A stretch of 64,000 nucleotides of DNA from Loxodes magnus. Taxonomy: Eukaryota; Ciliophora; Karyorelictea; Loxodida; Loxodidae. Positions 25,391 through 38,289 of the stretch are shown piece by piece; position 1 is the stretch's first letter; the number at the start of each line of letters is the position of its first letter. The translations under genes were made by a program, and so were the position numbers. The notes under the pieces are model-generated. The model did no database searches, was not told the origin of the DNA, and saw nothing but the letters and a program-made list of their open reading frames with translations. The stretch covers positions 62,001-126,000 of the forward strand of contig CAMPDV010001203.1 in the NCBI GenBank assembly GCA_946699065.1, written 5' to 3'.

Positions 25391-26000
25391 ATGATGCTGA
25401 AAGTCTTAAATATAAGTCTAGGAGCAATAATATTATACTTTGCAAATAAAATTAGCAAGAAGCAGATATTTGAAGCAGAGGGAAGAAGGGTTGAGATCAT
25501 ATGATCTAGGGTAATTAATATGAATTAGAAGCTATTAGTAGAAGAAGGTAATTTAGACTCTAAGTAGAAAGATTTATAATGCTGTGGGATTATAAGAAAC
25601 TGAGCTTTTAATAGGGATAAGAAAACTGAAATGTTGGATTTAGTAGAAGAAACACATTAGTTAGATGGAGGCATTTAAAACTTTTAATGCTAAATATGCG
25701 AGAAATAATATAAAAATAAAAAAGCCTTCAACTAGCATATTTTTGCATAATATTTCCTTAAAACTAGGAAATACTGCTAGCTAATAAAAATTAGAAACTT
25801 CCTTTATGTTTCTATAGCTCAAAGTATTTTGAAGAAAGATCCAAAGACAAAAGTATGTCAATCCTGCTTCAAGGTTAAAATAATTCAAAGTGCATTCGTT
25901 TATTTTGGAGTTATTTAATAAAGTTTAAAATCCTAAAAATATCTTATTTATCATCTCTTCATAGCTTATAAAAATGATAATTATATCAAATTTAGATATC
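25391..26000 (+). CDS. Single C2H2 zinc-finger protein
   Basis: ATG at 25391 (MMLKVLNISLGAIILYFANK), giving a hydrophobic N-terminus that could be a membrane anchor. Near residue 105 there is a C2H2-type finger, FQCQICEKQYKNKKAFNQH; the second His is not obvious in frame. Downstream text continues in another frame (SFMFLQLKVFWRKIQRQK), so an intron is likely. Such fingers bind nucleic acid or protein. The partner is unknown. Confidence 0.45.
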
Positions 26001-26129
26001 TTACAAAACATAACTAATAGTTTATTAACAAATCGATATATAATAAGTCTCTATAAGTGAGTACTATACCTAATTATATCTTATATATTTTGTATCTAAC
26101 CTTCAGAAGTTATATATTAAATAAAATTT

Positions 26130-26660
26130 TATATGCAAAATACAGAGGAAATAGTGCTTTATGGTGAACTTTTTCTTGTAGATTCCATGTTTTTTTGGTT
26201 TTCAGTAGTTTACAGTTTGATTATGAAAGTTTCTTTGAAAGTCTCTTCGAGAAGAATTCTAGTATTAGTTTTAAAGATTTCTAAAAGTCACATTCTACAA
26301 CTTAATCTTAAACCACTAGTTTCGAAACATTCTAGCAGTTTCTTATTCCTTTGCCTCTTTAATACTGAATCAGCTTTGAGAATTACTTTTTGTATATCTT
26401 TAACTTTTTCACTATCCGATAGCTAATCAAGTCATTAGATATTTCTTCGTTAGTTCTAATTCTATCCTCTTATTTAAGCTTCTGCTATTTAAAAATTTCA
26501 AACTAAGCTTAAAAAACCTTTTAGTTAAGTTATCTAAATCAAGGAATTTCAGCAGTTTGAATATATTTTACAAATAGCATAAAATCAATTTACTTGACAC
26601 TCTATATCTATCTTAAATACAGGAAACTAGCTAGAGTTGAAGAATAAAACAATAAAAAGC
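26130..26660 (-). CDS. Unknown charged protein
   Basis: The minus strand reads SDSEKVKDIQKVILKADSVL, then RQRNKKLLECFETSGLRL and LLEETFKETFIIKLQ, a typical soluble helical protein. The plus-strand frame from 26133 is open in the standard code but strongly hydrophobic and is probably its shadow. No domain or start found. Confidence 0.4.
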
Positions 26661-26835
26661 CAAATTTCAGAATTGGTTTGATACTTTTTAAAAGGAAACA
26701 TAGATTAAGATAAATGAAAATGGATTATAATTTTAGCTTCAACTTGGAAAAGTAGAAGTTAGTTATGGCTAATTTTGACATGATTATCAGATTTATTTAA
26801 AGCTACAAACCAAATTTTAGTGTAGTGATAGATGG

Positions 26836-27151
26836 CTAATTAATTTCAACTAAAAAGTTTTTGGACGGAAACTCCTTTCCGATTACACGACCCGACGCTC
26901 TCTTTTTATGGAATAACGGGGATATCCTGTTGTGCTCCAAGCACAGCTGCTAGGGAGCTCCATCGCTATGAGCAGCCAGGCTTCAAGCCCCTACCAAGAG
27001 CGGATAATCTCAAAGGCAGCGTTCCTTTCAGAAAATGACTCTGACCAGGGACTTTCTCAGCGACAGGAAAGGAACTTGCTCCTAGCCATTAAACCAGAAA
27101 GTGTTGTCACGAAGGTCATTATTAGCTGCCACCATCTTTTCAATTATCTCA
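26836..27151 (+). mobile_element. SINE-like retroposon family S1, copy 2
   Basis: Matches 1854-2174 closely along its length. Flanked by a perfect 12-bp target duplication, AGTGATAGATGG (26824-26835 and 27152-27163). The best preserved of the three copies. It lies just upstream of a plus-strand coding region. Confidence 0.8.
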
Positions 27152-27158
27152 AGTGATA

Positions 27159-28871
27159 GATGGTTAAAGTTTTCTTTTGTTACTTTATAAAAAAAATAAA
27201 GAAAAAACTTCAGGGGATTACAAAAAGAGGTAGTAACAAGTAAAGACTTTAAACGATTATGTAGAAGCCTTTAATATTAAGATTATTTACAAGAGGAATA
27301 AGCAAAAAGACATACATCTATAAAATAGATCCTCAAGTCTTACTTATCTAAACTCTAGAATCAAGGGTGAATCAATGGTATTTTCTCTTTAGACATTTAT
27401 ATTTTGCTAGCTTAAAGGTAATAAACATATATATAAACAACTTAAGATATGAAAATAAACATTTCAGTTACTTAATAAGCAACTAGAAGATTATCAAAGT
27501 GGTTTACAAGTTATTTAGATATTTCAAATATTTATCTAATTTACTAGAATTAACTAACATACAACAGGAAAATATTTAAAGCTTCATCCTTGCTTATGAT
27601 CTCTTTTAAATCCCTAAGTTAAATGTTTTAATTTCTAAAACTAAACTTAGTTGCTCGAAATTCTTATTCCTCACTCTTCGCTAAATATTTCTTGTGAGTA
27701 GTTTAGTAAAATTAATTTTATCTGCTTTGAGTAGAGCAACTATTCATTTCTAATTTACTTTAGAAATCTCTCGGCCTTTACACTCATAAGACCATTTGAC
27801 TTTAAAATTGAAAAATATCTAAACTATTAAATCAATTGTATTACAATTAAGATAAACGTAAAGCAGACAAGAAAGACAATTTCAATTCAATGCTATAGCT
27901 TTTGTCTCTACAAGCAAAGCTACTGCAAATGATTTAACCATTAGTAAGTGGAAATTCTAAAAGCAAGTGAAAATGCATACTCTGGTATCTCTTCCTTCAA
28001 GATTCATTTGCCTAAGAGATTCTAATCTTCTAGAATGTTGGTAAAGCACAAAATTATTGAATGATGTTTAGTAGTTTGAGATTGCCATTAACTTGGTTAA
28101 TTTTAAGAATACATGATAGTCGAATTAAAGCGTATTCATGTAATAGTTGCTAAGCTATTAGACTATCGATTGAAGGTTTATATAAGCAAGTTGGTGTTTT
28201 GTTATAGCACTGAAGCTTAAAATGAAAAGTTAAAGTGTATGCCGAGTTAAGGAACCTTTAAATAATGTCAATGAGTACAACAATTTTTAAAGCCCCAGAT
28301 TAATACCAAAAAGCACAAGATTAACAGTATTCGGGTCTAAAATCAACCTATAATTTTCTAAGCATACACAAGGTAATTTTTCAGTTTAGGATTGCTTTGG
28401 ATAATAATGGTTCAATTAAGCTATTAAGCAAAAGCCTAACTAATGAAATAAAAGTAAGGAATATTCAGAAGTATGTAGTCATAGATAGAAAGCATAAAAT
28501 ATAAAAAGAAGGAAATCTCAAAATCAATGATTTTTAGAAAATTTCTTGTTTGGCAGATTAAATTTAAATTTACGAGAAAGCGACTATTAATACCTAAATT
28601 CAACTATTACTCTGAAAGGTTAGAAAGATAAAAGGTCATAACTATGTAAACAATTATATAATTTAAAATAAAGCTGAGAAAAGAACCTTTAATCGATAGA
28701 GAGCGAATAAAAAGCAGTCAAAGCGAGAAAATAATCCCTAAAATGAATTAGCCTTTACATGTTTTAACTCTAAAAACCTTGATATTATAGCTTTTCACTC
28801 TTGAAAATGATTTTATATAAAGACTTAAATATCAGCTATGAGGAAAACTCTTAAGCATCGATTTATTATGA
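27159..28871 (+). CDS. Unknown large protein, about 570 codons in one frame
   Basis: One frame runs without a step to a TGA at 28869-28871 and reads as protein throughout: DYKKRQQQVKTLNDYVEAF, then LFLYKQSYCKW-like text, then FQEYMIVELKRIHVIVAKL and VYISKLVFCYSTE. The last part loosely resembles an F5/8 type C (discoidin) fold, but I would not rely on it. The first in-frame ATG is at 27375; an ATG at 27160 is out of frame. Plus-strand coding-like text resumes to about 29.35 kb (IKLEESRRDDFIGSKEP), so the gene may continue past an intron. Confidence 0.45.
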
Positions 28872-29329
28872 ATTATTATATTTTCAAAAGGATAAATAAA
28901 TTTAATGGCTTATTTATTGTTCAGCACTTAAAAATCTATCTAAAGATAATTTCATAAATTAATACACTAAATAAGAGCTTAGAAGAGTAAATTAAAAGAC
29001 TAATACAGTTATTTAAATGAAGACACATTTTATTTATTATAATAACGTTAAAATATTAATATTAATAAAGCTTGAAGAAAGTAGAAGAGATGATTTTATA
29101 GGAAGTAAAGAACCTAAACTAAGTAATTATAGGATAAAAAATAGAATCTTCTTTGTTTTAGAAATAAGAAGATATAAGTAAGCGTTTACATTATAGAGAA
29201 AAAAATGCAATCTTATTTGATAAGAAATTTCATAACTATCTTTTCTTTTTAACTAGGCAAGATGAAATAATAAACTTCAAGGAAAAAGTACCTGTAAAAG
29301 AGAAATTAATCTAACTTTTTCTATCTTAG

Positions 29330-29779
29330 TTCCCTAATCTTTAATTTTAGACTTGAGTTTATAAATTTGTGATTAAGTGTTCAAACTTAAATTAAATTAA
29401 AGCAGGCTCTAAATTTTAACTTCATATAAAAAACTCTAAATTATCACTGCTAACAAATTTCTTGCACAAGATAAATTTAACTTATAGCTGCTTTATTTTA
29501 ATTTTATCTGAAATCCGACTAAATGTAACATTATGAAAATGCTAATCTCGGTCTTTCCTTCTTTTCATTTTGCTAGGCTTATTTGAAATTATATGCATAT
29601 TCCTTAAATTAGCTCTAATATGTTTCCTGTCTATCGTATGCTAATTTGTGTGAATTCCTTCTTTTTCTCCAATAAATTTCTTTTTAGGTTATTTTCTCTT
29701 TCTTATATCTCTCATTTGTTCATTTAAGACATTTCTTTTTTGCAAGTACTAGCTATTAAAAAAGTCAGCTACTAGGCAT
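29330..29779 (-). CDS. Unknown basic protein
   Basis: ATG at 29779 (MPSSWLFQQLVLAKKKCLK), then KEIYWRKRRNSHKLAYDR and YNFKQAQQNEKKERPRL. Highly charged, Gln-rich, no known motif. Its 3' end converges on the plus-strand gene and is not fixed. Confidence 0.35.
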
Positions 29780-29789
29780 TTTTTAGATG

Positions 29790-30670
29790 TAAATTTTTTA
29801 ATTAATTAGAGCTATTTTAGAAGCATAAACATATGCTTCTCATATTCTCTCGATCGGTAAAACACCAAAATGAATATAACTAAAGTCAAGTACTATAGGA
29901 GCATGTTGATGATTTCAATAACATGCTTGCTAGTTAGAAAATTTTATCAATTGCTCTAGTTCAGAATACTAAAATTAAGATATACATCGAGCGAGAAACA
30001 GGATGATAAGATATGATAATAATATAAGATAAGATGCTAGTTGCATACTTCTGAGAGAAAAGAATGTGATTCTAATTTAAAAAAATATAGAAAATAAGTG
30101 TATTAAAAAGAAAAAAGGAGGCATATATTATACTTCTATAGCTATTCATTGGAGAGTCCTCCAAAAATATTATTAGTCTAAACGTTAATTGTTAAGACAA
30201 ACTAAGGACAAGGGTTATAAGATTTAATTTGAGTAAATTAACTAAAAACAGATGAGATAGGAAGGAAAATTTATTCCCAGAAGTTTATAAAAATATTTCT
30301 GCCTTATAATCTAAATTTTTAGAGTAAATCCTAAAATAGACAGAAGAATCCTTTATTACAAGACTTATTAAGGATAATACAATGTAAGTTTTAATTATAT
30401 AGCATATTTATTTATATTTTAAAATAATTAAGTTTCTGAAATGTAAAAAGTGTAAAATAGTTTGTATACTGGGTATAAGCTAATGAAGCTTGCTATTTTT
30501 ACATAAAGGTAAATAATTTAAACCTATTTCATTTTCCTTTCATTATCCTAAATTTTATCGAATTATATGACTATTGATTTAGGTTTTAAATCTTAGAAAT
30601 TCTTGCTAAATTACTCTTACTAATAAAAAAGGAAATCAATTATACTTAAGATAAATAATAAGCTAAGGTA
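29790..30670. other. No supported gene
   Basis: AT-rich; I see no motif or repeat. Confidence 0.3.
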
Positions 30671-30679
30671 ACGCAAAAA

Positions 30680-32880
30680 TTTATTATAAATTCAAAGAAA
30701 AAAGAGAGACATTGTTTTGGTAAAATCTGTAGATAAATTCCTTTCCCAATATTAATGGGTAATTCTGAATGATGTTGACTTTCTTAAATTCCAAAATACT
30801 GCTTATGAAATCACTTCTGTTCTTTATCTTAAAGTTTCGTAAAAAATAATTTAAAGATAATCTATTTAAGTTATAGCCTTTTAAAAACAAACTAAATTAC
30901 CTTAGAGAATAATCTAGTGTCTAAATAATTTAAAAGATATAACAAAGAGAAATTATTTTTAATATATGTCTTAAGTTAATGCTATCTAACTAAGAAATAA
31001 GTTAATTATGGCTTTCTCTACTAAGAAACTAAATTATTATTATTTATTGATAATAATGCTTTGCTTTATTTAATCTCTTTTCATATAATAATAGTTAAAA
31101 AATGTTTATATGCTTGTATTTTATATTAGTTAATTGGTCTATTTGCATCAATTAATTCTCTTATTTGATATTATTTTTAATTTATGAGTTTCTTTTTGTT
31201 CATTGCTTTATAATAACTCTTAAGATTTTCTATTTTCATCATTCTGTTGATTTTTTTCCCGTTTCTATTTTCATAATTTCTTCACTTTCACTTTTAGTTT
31301 AGTGTAGCTACATAATTCCATTATTATTTTCATAAAGACTTCTTCTTTTAAAACGCTCGTATATTTTTATTGCTGTTTGCTGTTTGATGTTTAGGATCAA
31401 TAAGTTTTTGTGAATAATTAAAAAAAAGAATTTTGATTCTGTCTATAAACCTTGAGTTGATATTTTCTACTCAAGTGATTCAAATATTTTGAGTAATCTT
31501 TTTAAAATTCTTATTCATAGTTAAGATCTAAGCCCATTCATTAACTGTCTTACTTTTTCTCTTTCAGAAAGAACCAAGAATCATTTTCTCTGATATATTT
31601 AATCTGATCTTTAAACAGTAAACAGGTGATTTTAAAATGTTGTTTTTCCTCCTTCTTCGGGGTCGTTTCTTTCTCTTTTAAAGGTTAATTTTTCTCTTTT
31701 TTTCCTCGGATTTATTGTAAATATATTACAATTTTTGTAACTTGCTGCTATAAGTTCCTTTCATTCGACCAAAATAAAGTCTCATTTTAATTTTTTAGCT
31801 GGATATTTTTACAGTCTCGCTTCTATAGTTTTTAGGGAAGTTTTTGCCGTTAATTTTTTGATGAGAACTAGCTTTACTTCTGCCCTCTCCCTAATTAGAT
31901 CTCGATGGCTTTTAACAAGAACTTTAGAATACTTTACTTCTAAAAATGTTATAAACGCTTTATTAGTTAGTTTTGATTTAAGCCTAGAATAAGTAGATCC
32001 AAAGGATTTTAATTTAGACATAATCCCTTAAATAATTATTTTATCTTGTTGCTAAATCTATCTTTAGCTTTTAATTAAACACAGAAACAAGACTCTGATA
32101 CAATCTTAACAAAGTAGAGCTTAGCTTTTTGCATAACTAGGGCTATTAAGCCATCTTTGAAAGATAGAAATATTTAAAATTGTTCCCGATGTTTCCCACA
32201 TTTATTGGTTACCCTCGATTAAACTCTTTCTTTTAGTATTTTGCTGTTTTCTTATATATGAATATGATTTCTTTGATTAAGTAAAGAAAACTTTAGGATT
32301 TTCTTATCTACCTGCTTTAATGTGATACTGTTTGGTACATACCTAGCCAATTTGTTGAATCTCTCATTTTTATTGATTTTTGTTAAAGGGAAATTCCTTT
32401 TTGTAAAGTATTTTCTTTATAGTTTACAATGTGTAGCATTACAAGTATAAAGATACACTTTAGTACTCATTCTTCTCTTATCTGTGCTTTATTTGGAATT
32501 CCATTAAAACCTTGACAAATTATTAATTTTATGGAGAGTTTTCACTTTTTTGTTTTTGAGTCTTGCATCCACTTAGATAGAATCAGATTTGATTAATTGA
32601 TGGTTTTAGCAAAAGACGATCAAAATAATCTCTGTTGGTTGAATTTACGCTTTAGCTAGTTTTATCGTTCGGGCTCCTCTATTTTCTCTTCCTGAATCAT
32701 AACTAAATCAATCAAAGCAGAAATCTGCTATTGAAGCTTTAAACTAACCTGACGATATTTTAATCTCTAATCCACATTCCAAAAATGCTCTATCTAAGCC
32801 TTACCACCCCGTCTCTAACAGAATATTCACAGGACAACTATAAGCTTTTATACAGTTCCCTTTTTCTTCGTCTCCATTTA
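30680..32880 (-). CDS. Unknown coding region downstream of the ADP-ribosyltransferase
   Basis: One minus-strand frame runs from about 32.88 kb to about 31.0 kb with coherent text: CPVNILLETGWQGLDRAFLE, DFCFDWFSYDSGRENRGA, NKLARYVPNSITLKQVDK, NETLFWSNERNLQQQ and IKYIRENDSWFFLKEK. It becomes Lys/Gln-rich towards the end. A short further frame (MFLKGYNLNRLSLNYFL) lies at 30684-30890. No family recognised. It is in line with the transferase frame, so it could be a C-terminal extension of it if the TGA at 33014 is read as Trp. Confidence 0.35.
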
Positions 32881-33013
32881 TTTAACTACTAGAAAAGAAC
32901 CAAAAATGAATAATTAGATATATAAGAATAAAGTATAATATACAAAGGAAATTATAAGTTAAGTTTAATAATAATGCTTTCTTAAAAAGTTAACGTTTAT
33001 AGTTTCTATTTCC

Positions 33014-33948
33014 TCAAGAGACTGTTAGTTGAGTATCTGCATTTTCACTATCCTAAATTAAATTTAAAAGAATGTTTTTTATCTTATAACTATCTTTTTG
33101 TTCCCATCTAATTTCTATTATCTTAAAACTTGAATATGGCTTAATAAGAACTTCATCCTCAACTACAACTCCTTCTTCGTTTTTCCAAAAGCTGAAATAT
33201 CATCTATGTAAAGAGCATTTCTGCAATCTTTAGGAATGTTTATTTATAATATAGACAGGATACTATTTTTATCTTACCACCCTAGTCGTTTTTAAGCATA
33301 TTAGTAATTCTTGGTTGAGGCCATAACATAAGGTATTTTTATTATTTTGCCAAAGTGACTATTATCTATATCTCTAAAGCATTCAACGTCTACAATTCTT
33401 CAAACAATATATGGCTATTTATTAAAAGCAGGTCCATTTTTCTCTATAAAGCTATTCATACACTTTATTCATAAAATCATATTTCTAATACGATTTTCGC
33501 ATTCAATTCTTTAAAGCTTTCAACTATTACTTTTTCCTTTTTCAAACTAATCTTAGCTTATTAATGTCTTGGTAGATGTTCAACATAGGTCACTTTATGG
33601 CCCTAAGGTTCATAATCGTACTCTTGCCATCTCTGCAAGTTCAATGTCGTCTATATTTTAATATCTTTCTTGCAAATAACCAAGGCAATCATACCAGCAT
33701 TCAACTGTTCTTAGTCCTAACTTCCCTCCTAGTTAAATCAAGCATTATTCAATTTGATCTAATGCTTTACTTTAATCGACTTTCTCATATTCTACTTCAA
33801 AAAACCATTTTTTCTTCTCGCTTTGAGTCTGAATGAAATCATTAACTTCATATCCAGTAATCTTTTGATCCTCTTCATTTTACTATTATAAGTAGTATTA
33901 AGTTTAGAAGACTAGCCTATGGTACTATTTTTGGTATAAGAGAAACAT
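33014..33948 (-). CDS. R-S-E type mono-ADP-ribosyltransferase-like protein
   Basis: ATG at 33948 (MFLLYQKQYHRLVF); TGA at 33014; about 311 aa. The three sites of arginine-type ADP-ribosyltransferases occur in order and at family spacing: Arg at about 184 (PYIVWRIVDV), Ser at about 211 (VMASTKN, the ST-S box) and the ExE pair at about 264-266 (VEDEVLIKPYSSFKI). Text before them (ELAEMARVRLWTLG) fits the N-terminal helical half. By family it would move ADP-ribose from NAD onto Arg or similar residues. No clear secretion signal is visible. One frame step at a run of five A near 33.17 kb suggests a one-base loss, real or from sequencing. Confidence 0.6.
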
Positions 33949-33949
33949 T

Positions 33950-34350
33950 AATAAAAAAATCAAACAAAAATCGAAAAAAAAATAGTTTCATATGAGGCAA
34001 AAAATGAATGCTCTTACACCAAATCACTAAAAGTTTATGTTGTTCTATCAACATACTGAAGTACTAAGAACTGCGATAATTATAAAATATATTCACGATA
34101 TCACATATTTACATTTGCTCTTAACCAAATAAAGCAAAATAAGGATAAAAAATCGATATGGTAGAATATATGAGTTCACAAATACTGGGAATATTAAATA
34201 ATAATTTTAAATATATGTTTTTGAATAAGGGGCTTAGCTCATGTAGTATAAATACAAAACATGCGAAAAATGCTCCATTAGTAGCAAGCCATTCCCTATT
34301 TTTTTATTTTCATACTTACATCAGAATGAAGAAAATTGGCAATAGTTTAG
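33950..34350. other. Intergenic, AT-rich
   Basis: Lies upstream of the transferase start and beyond the end of the REJ gene. An open plus-strand frame at 34158-34361 has no supporting motif. Confidence 0.35.
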
Positions 34351-34353
34351 CAT

Positions 34354-36556
34354 TCATTTAAATCCAAATATAATTAGTTCATCCTCCTCATATTCTTCTT
34401 ATATTTTCTAGCTTCTACATCTTTTCACCTTAAGAATAATAAAAAGAACTAGAAACACGAATGTGATGAGAGAAAGCATAATGCCTTGTCATTGATAATT
34501 AACATCTTTGCTTTCTTCACTAGTATTACTACCGTCATTGTTATAAATATCATCATAATCATAATAATACTCATCCTCTTCTCAGTAATATTGATTATAA
34601 CTTATTCTGACGATCCCTGGATAATAACAATCACACTCATATCAATTATAATAATTGATTTCATTTAAAGCACATTAAGAATTGCTTTCTCATGTTTAAT
34701 AGACTTAATTCCACAATTAGCATGTCATTTGTGAACTATCATACTGAGTATTTTAAAAAAGAAATATAGGATTTATATCTTATTCTTGAGGAATGATCTA
34801 TGAGTAATAAAAATCTGCTTCATTTAAAGTCCAACCTTAATAAACTTATACTCCAATATGTAAAAAACCGCTATTATCAACTTCAAAAGGATCATTCTTA
34901 TACTAGTTTATTATAACATAGGAACCAATTTCTAAATAGTCTTTTATATCAACACCAAATGTATCGAGTTAAAGCTTTTAGCTAGAAATTTAGGTTACTA
35001 AATAAATGTATTACTCATAATTTGGCCATCGGTATCAAAAGTCTTAAATTATCTTTATGTTAGGATTCATATAAATCATGCCATATAATAATAAGTTTTT
35101 ATTTGATATTATTCAGACATTTGACTTATCATAACTTAACTTCTTTGCAAAAATTTATTTGATTAGGTATTGATGAAAGTTTACTCCTAAGTCTCATTTT
35201 TGGTTTCGTTTTAAATATTTTTACTCTTGTTTAGCTAAATTTCGTCTAAGTTCACAACTATTCAATCTATCTTATCTTTTTGCTAAGTGTATTCATCAGG
35301 AGTTTCTATTCAGTCTAGGCATTCGCTAATGCTATTTATATAGTTCTAGTAATTATCGTAGTTAATAAAACTGGAGATATAGTATAGACTTAAAATACCA
35401 TTGCTTTAATCTTACCAGCTGTTCAAGTATAATGTCAGTCACTTAAAAATATTAGCTTCTTCATAGCTATTGGTTTAGTAGTCTGTTAAACATATCCAAG
35501 CCACCAAATCGAATATAAAGTTTTATGCTTCTAAACTAGAGTTAAATGACTTATATTCAAACTCTTATATTTCCCAGGTTATGTTAGAAAGTGTCTATTG
35601 TATAGTAACTTATTAGTATACTTGTGTGCAGGCTCCAAATTAGTCGCATATTTCAACTCCTACTTATGATGCTTAGCTATTAAGAGATTAGAATTGAGGC
35701 AACTATACTTTGATTGAGTTTTTATTAGAGCTATTACTTAAATAAAGTTTTTCGTTTTCTCTAACTACATAGAAGAAATAATATTTCAAGGGATAATCTC
35801 CTTCAGTATCTTAGAAATCAACACTCTATACTTCAAATTAAGTGTCTCAAGCGTTTCCACTTTTTGGTGAAACGATAAGACTTCCACTTTGAGGAGCTTT
35901 ATTTATATAGATTTATTTTTCCAAAACGAAGGTTTGGTTGATTGAATCTGTAGCTTAAAGAGTGAATTTATAGGACTTCTCATCCTAGAGCTCAGAAGCA
36001 TCTATGAGAATGAACTAAGAGCTTACATTTAAGTTCATATTTTCCAAGTTACCTGGAGACATGCTTCATAACCATGATTTGATCTAGTTAGGAGCAATAT
36101 TATCATAATATTTTCAGCTTAATTAAAATTACTAATGCTCTTTCATATACCAAAATCGTAGTCTTCTTTATAGATATAAATTGGAGTGGAATAACTTTGA
36201 GTTACATTGATTTTAATTGAATTGGCAGCTCATCGCCTATCAGATGTTGAGGCATTAACGTATAAATCCAGTTAAACTCCTAAGGGAAAAGAGTTATAGA
36301 TTTATATCCAACGTGAGCCGAAGTTACATTTCCTGAGTATGCTTTAGCGTTCTGATTCTTGTAAATCGACTTAAGAATCTGAAGAAATCTAGCAGTATCA
36401 ATTATATTCTATCTACTAACCAAGAGAGTCGAATGCTCTAGCCTCAAGATATAAAGTTGTAGAACTTGGAAATTCTACAAGCTTTTCACCAGAGATCAAC
36501 ACATTAAGATCAGAAATACCTACCACACAAAGGCATATAAAAAGAAGCGCTTTCAT
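34354..36556 (-). CDS. REJ-GPS cell-surface protein with one C-terminal TM helix
   Basis: ATG at 36556 with a signal peptide (MKALLFICLCVVGIS); TGA at 34354; about 720 aa. Residues 40-70 resemble a PKD/REJ start (TTLYLEARAFDSLGQQIEYN, then W.C). Residues 200-320 carry the REJ pattern (YKFTLQATDSINQTF; NKAPQSGSLIVSPKSGNAWDT; YPLKYYFFY; VGVEICDQFGACT). A GPS motif lies near 605: CQLW, W, C, then YECDCYYPG, lacking the usual cleavage His-Leu. An acidic Asp/Tyr stretch, one TM helix (GIMLSLITFVFLVLFIIL) and a short acidic tail end it. Frame steps imply two short introns or indels. By family, REJ/GPS proteins act in cell recognition. Paralogue at 46.9-50.6 kb. Confidence 0.75.
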
Positions 36557-36559
36557 TTA

Positions 36560-36820
36560 TTAGGTTTTATTAAAATTCGATGGCTAAACTAGATTTAACC
36601 TCGAAAATTTAAATATAAATCCCTAATCCAAAATAGCACAATAGAGATACTTATGATTAACACATTTTCATTAGATTTTATCAGATATTCATTATAATTT
36701 CACAAGTATAAAGTGGAAGATAACTAGTATTTAGATTTTTGCTAGTCTTTATTAGATTTTTATAATCAAGGATTGCTTAAAATTAATGTAAAGTAGATAG
36801 GATAGAATTGACTAGTCAAT
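36560..36820. other. Divergent intergenic region
   Basis: Between the REJ gene (minus) and the next plus-strand gene; should contain both promoters, but I recognise no element. Confidence 0.35.
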
Positions 36821-38150
36821 ATGGAGTCGAATGGAAAAAATTATGATAGATGAGATTATAAAATAATTTTAGCCTTAATGGAAATTCTATCGATATGATA
36901 CCTTTAAAATGGTTGAAGATACACAAAGGAAATTAGAATTTAAATATATAAGCTTGAAGAGAAGAAAATCCTGAGTTATTTTATAATTTAAAAAAGAAGA
37001 GAAGTCAGCAACATTTAGTCACTTTAATAAATAGATACTAATGCATATTATAGTAAAGCCAATTAGGCAACTATAAATCACTTTATTTATAAATTAAAGA
37101 TATTAAACTAAGCATATTTTAGTCTATTATATTAGTTAATAACAATCCTGGAGAAATAGGATTAAAAAACTTCAGTGCTGATTTGCGTTTTCAAGCTATT
37201 TTAGACTTGCTTGATTGCTATAAAGTTATAATTTCTAATTTTAAAAATGTTTAAAACATTAGTGATAGCATCTTATAGGGGCTTTCAAAGGATGAAGATG
37301 CTGTATATAGCAAGTCTTTCTTAATTTTATTTTTGGATTTATTATTTAATTGCATTCAAATGCTCCTCTCATTGAATAAAGTATGACTATCATTCGAATT
37401 TATAAGGCATTAAAAATCTTAAAGTTGGTACAGATAAAATCCGCAAGAAGGATATTGTAAAATTACTTTTCAGTGCAAAACTAAATGGAATAATCAAAGC
37501 TATTTCAAATGATAGCGTATGGTGTGAATCTTAGTTTGGAATAGAAAACATGAAGTGAATATATTGCTTAACTCGGCTTTTCAAGATAAAAAATCAATAA
37601 CTATATGGAAAAACTCTTAGTAATATAACTAATTCTGTAAACTTGACTAATAAGATAAAATATTTCTTAGGTTGCTAGTTTGACTCTATTCTGCTTTTAA
37701 ATGATAAGAGCTTAATTTAAAGAAAAACCATCTTATATTCAGATAAATATTATGAATAGCTTTTATCTAACTCTACAGTAATTTAGTTTACAAGCACCTG
37801 AAATAAATTTCTACAAACGAAGATTTTATTAGATTGGTAATATCTATAAAGTAATTATTCTAGGCTTTAACTGATTTAATTTGATGTTAGTTCTTTAAAG
37901 AAAGATATGAAAAGTTTATTTCCTTGAAGTGAAAGTTCTTAATCATTTAAGATTATTACCTATACATTACCTTTATATTATTCAATTATAAACCAAGTTA
38001 TGATCAATTTTTTAAGTTATATTATAGAAAAGTAAGGATATAGTACAACTAAAAAGAATTAGATTTCCATTTGTAAATTGAGTAAATAAACATTCGAGCA
38101 AAATATTTGCTCTGATCATTATAATACTCTCTTTTGAAATACCCTTAGAT
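36821..38150 (+). CDS. Unknown helical protein
   Basis: ATG at 36821 (MESNGKNYDRWDYKIILALM). Later text in a shifted frame is strongly protein-like: LKNFSADLRFQAILDLLD, FLILFLDLLFNCIQMLLSLN, ITFQCKTKWNNQSYFK and IKYFLGCQFDSILLL. The Leu-rich helices could form a helical-repeat scaffold. No family is recognised, and at least one intron or indel is needed. The 3' end is uncertain. Confidence 0.4.
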
Positions 38151-38289
38151 CCTTTTTATATCTTATAGTTTATTATAATTAAATTATAATAAAATAAACT
38201 AATAAATAATCTCTTTTGACTTATATCATTTATATCTAACTAAATTCGACTTTCTTCATTTTTCATTCTATATCACTATAATTAATTTA

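Noticed and set aside
26133-26426. Plus-strand 97-codon frame open in the standard code
   Set aside because: Strongly hydrophobic; the minus strand gives balanced, charged protein text.
27160-27162. ATG inside the S1 target duplication as the start of the next gene
   Set aside because: It is out of phase with the long coding frame; the first in-frame ATG is at 27375.
32640-32880. METKKKGTVQ frame as a gene start
   Set aside because: Another frame of the same strand carries longer coherent text continuous with the downstream region.
33160-33230. YIDD-like reverse transcriptase motif (ALYIDDISAF)
   Set aside because: It sits within the transferase, between the Ser box and ExE, with no other RT motif nearby.
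34486-34668. Plus-strand Ile-rich 60-codon frame
   Set aside because: Shadow of the acidic Asp/Tyr stretch and TM helix of the REJ gene.
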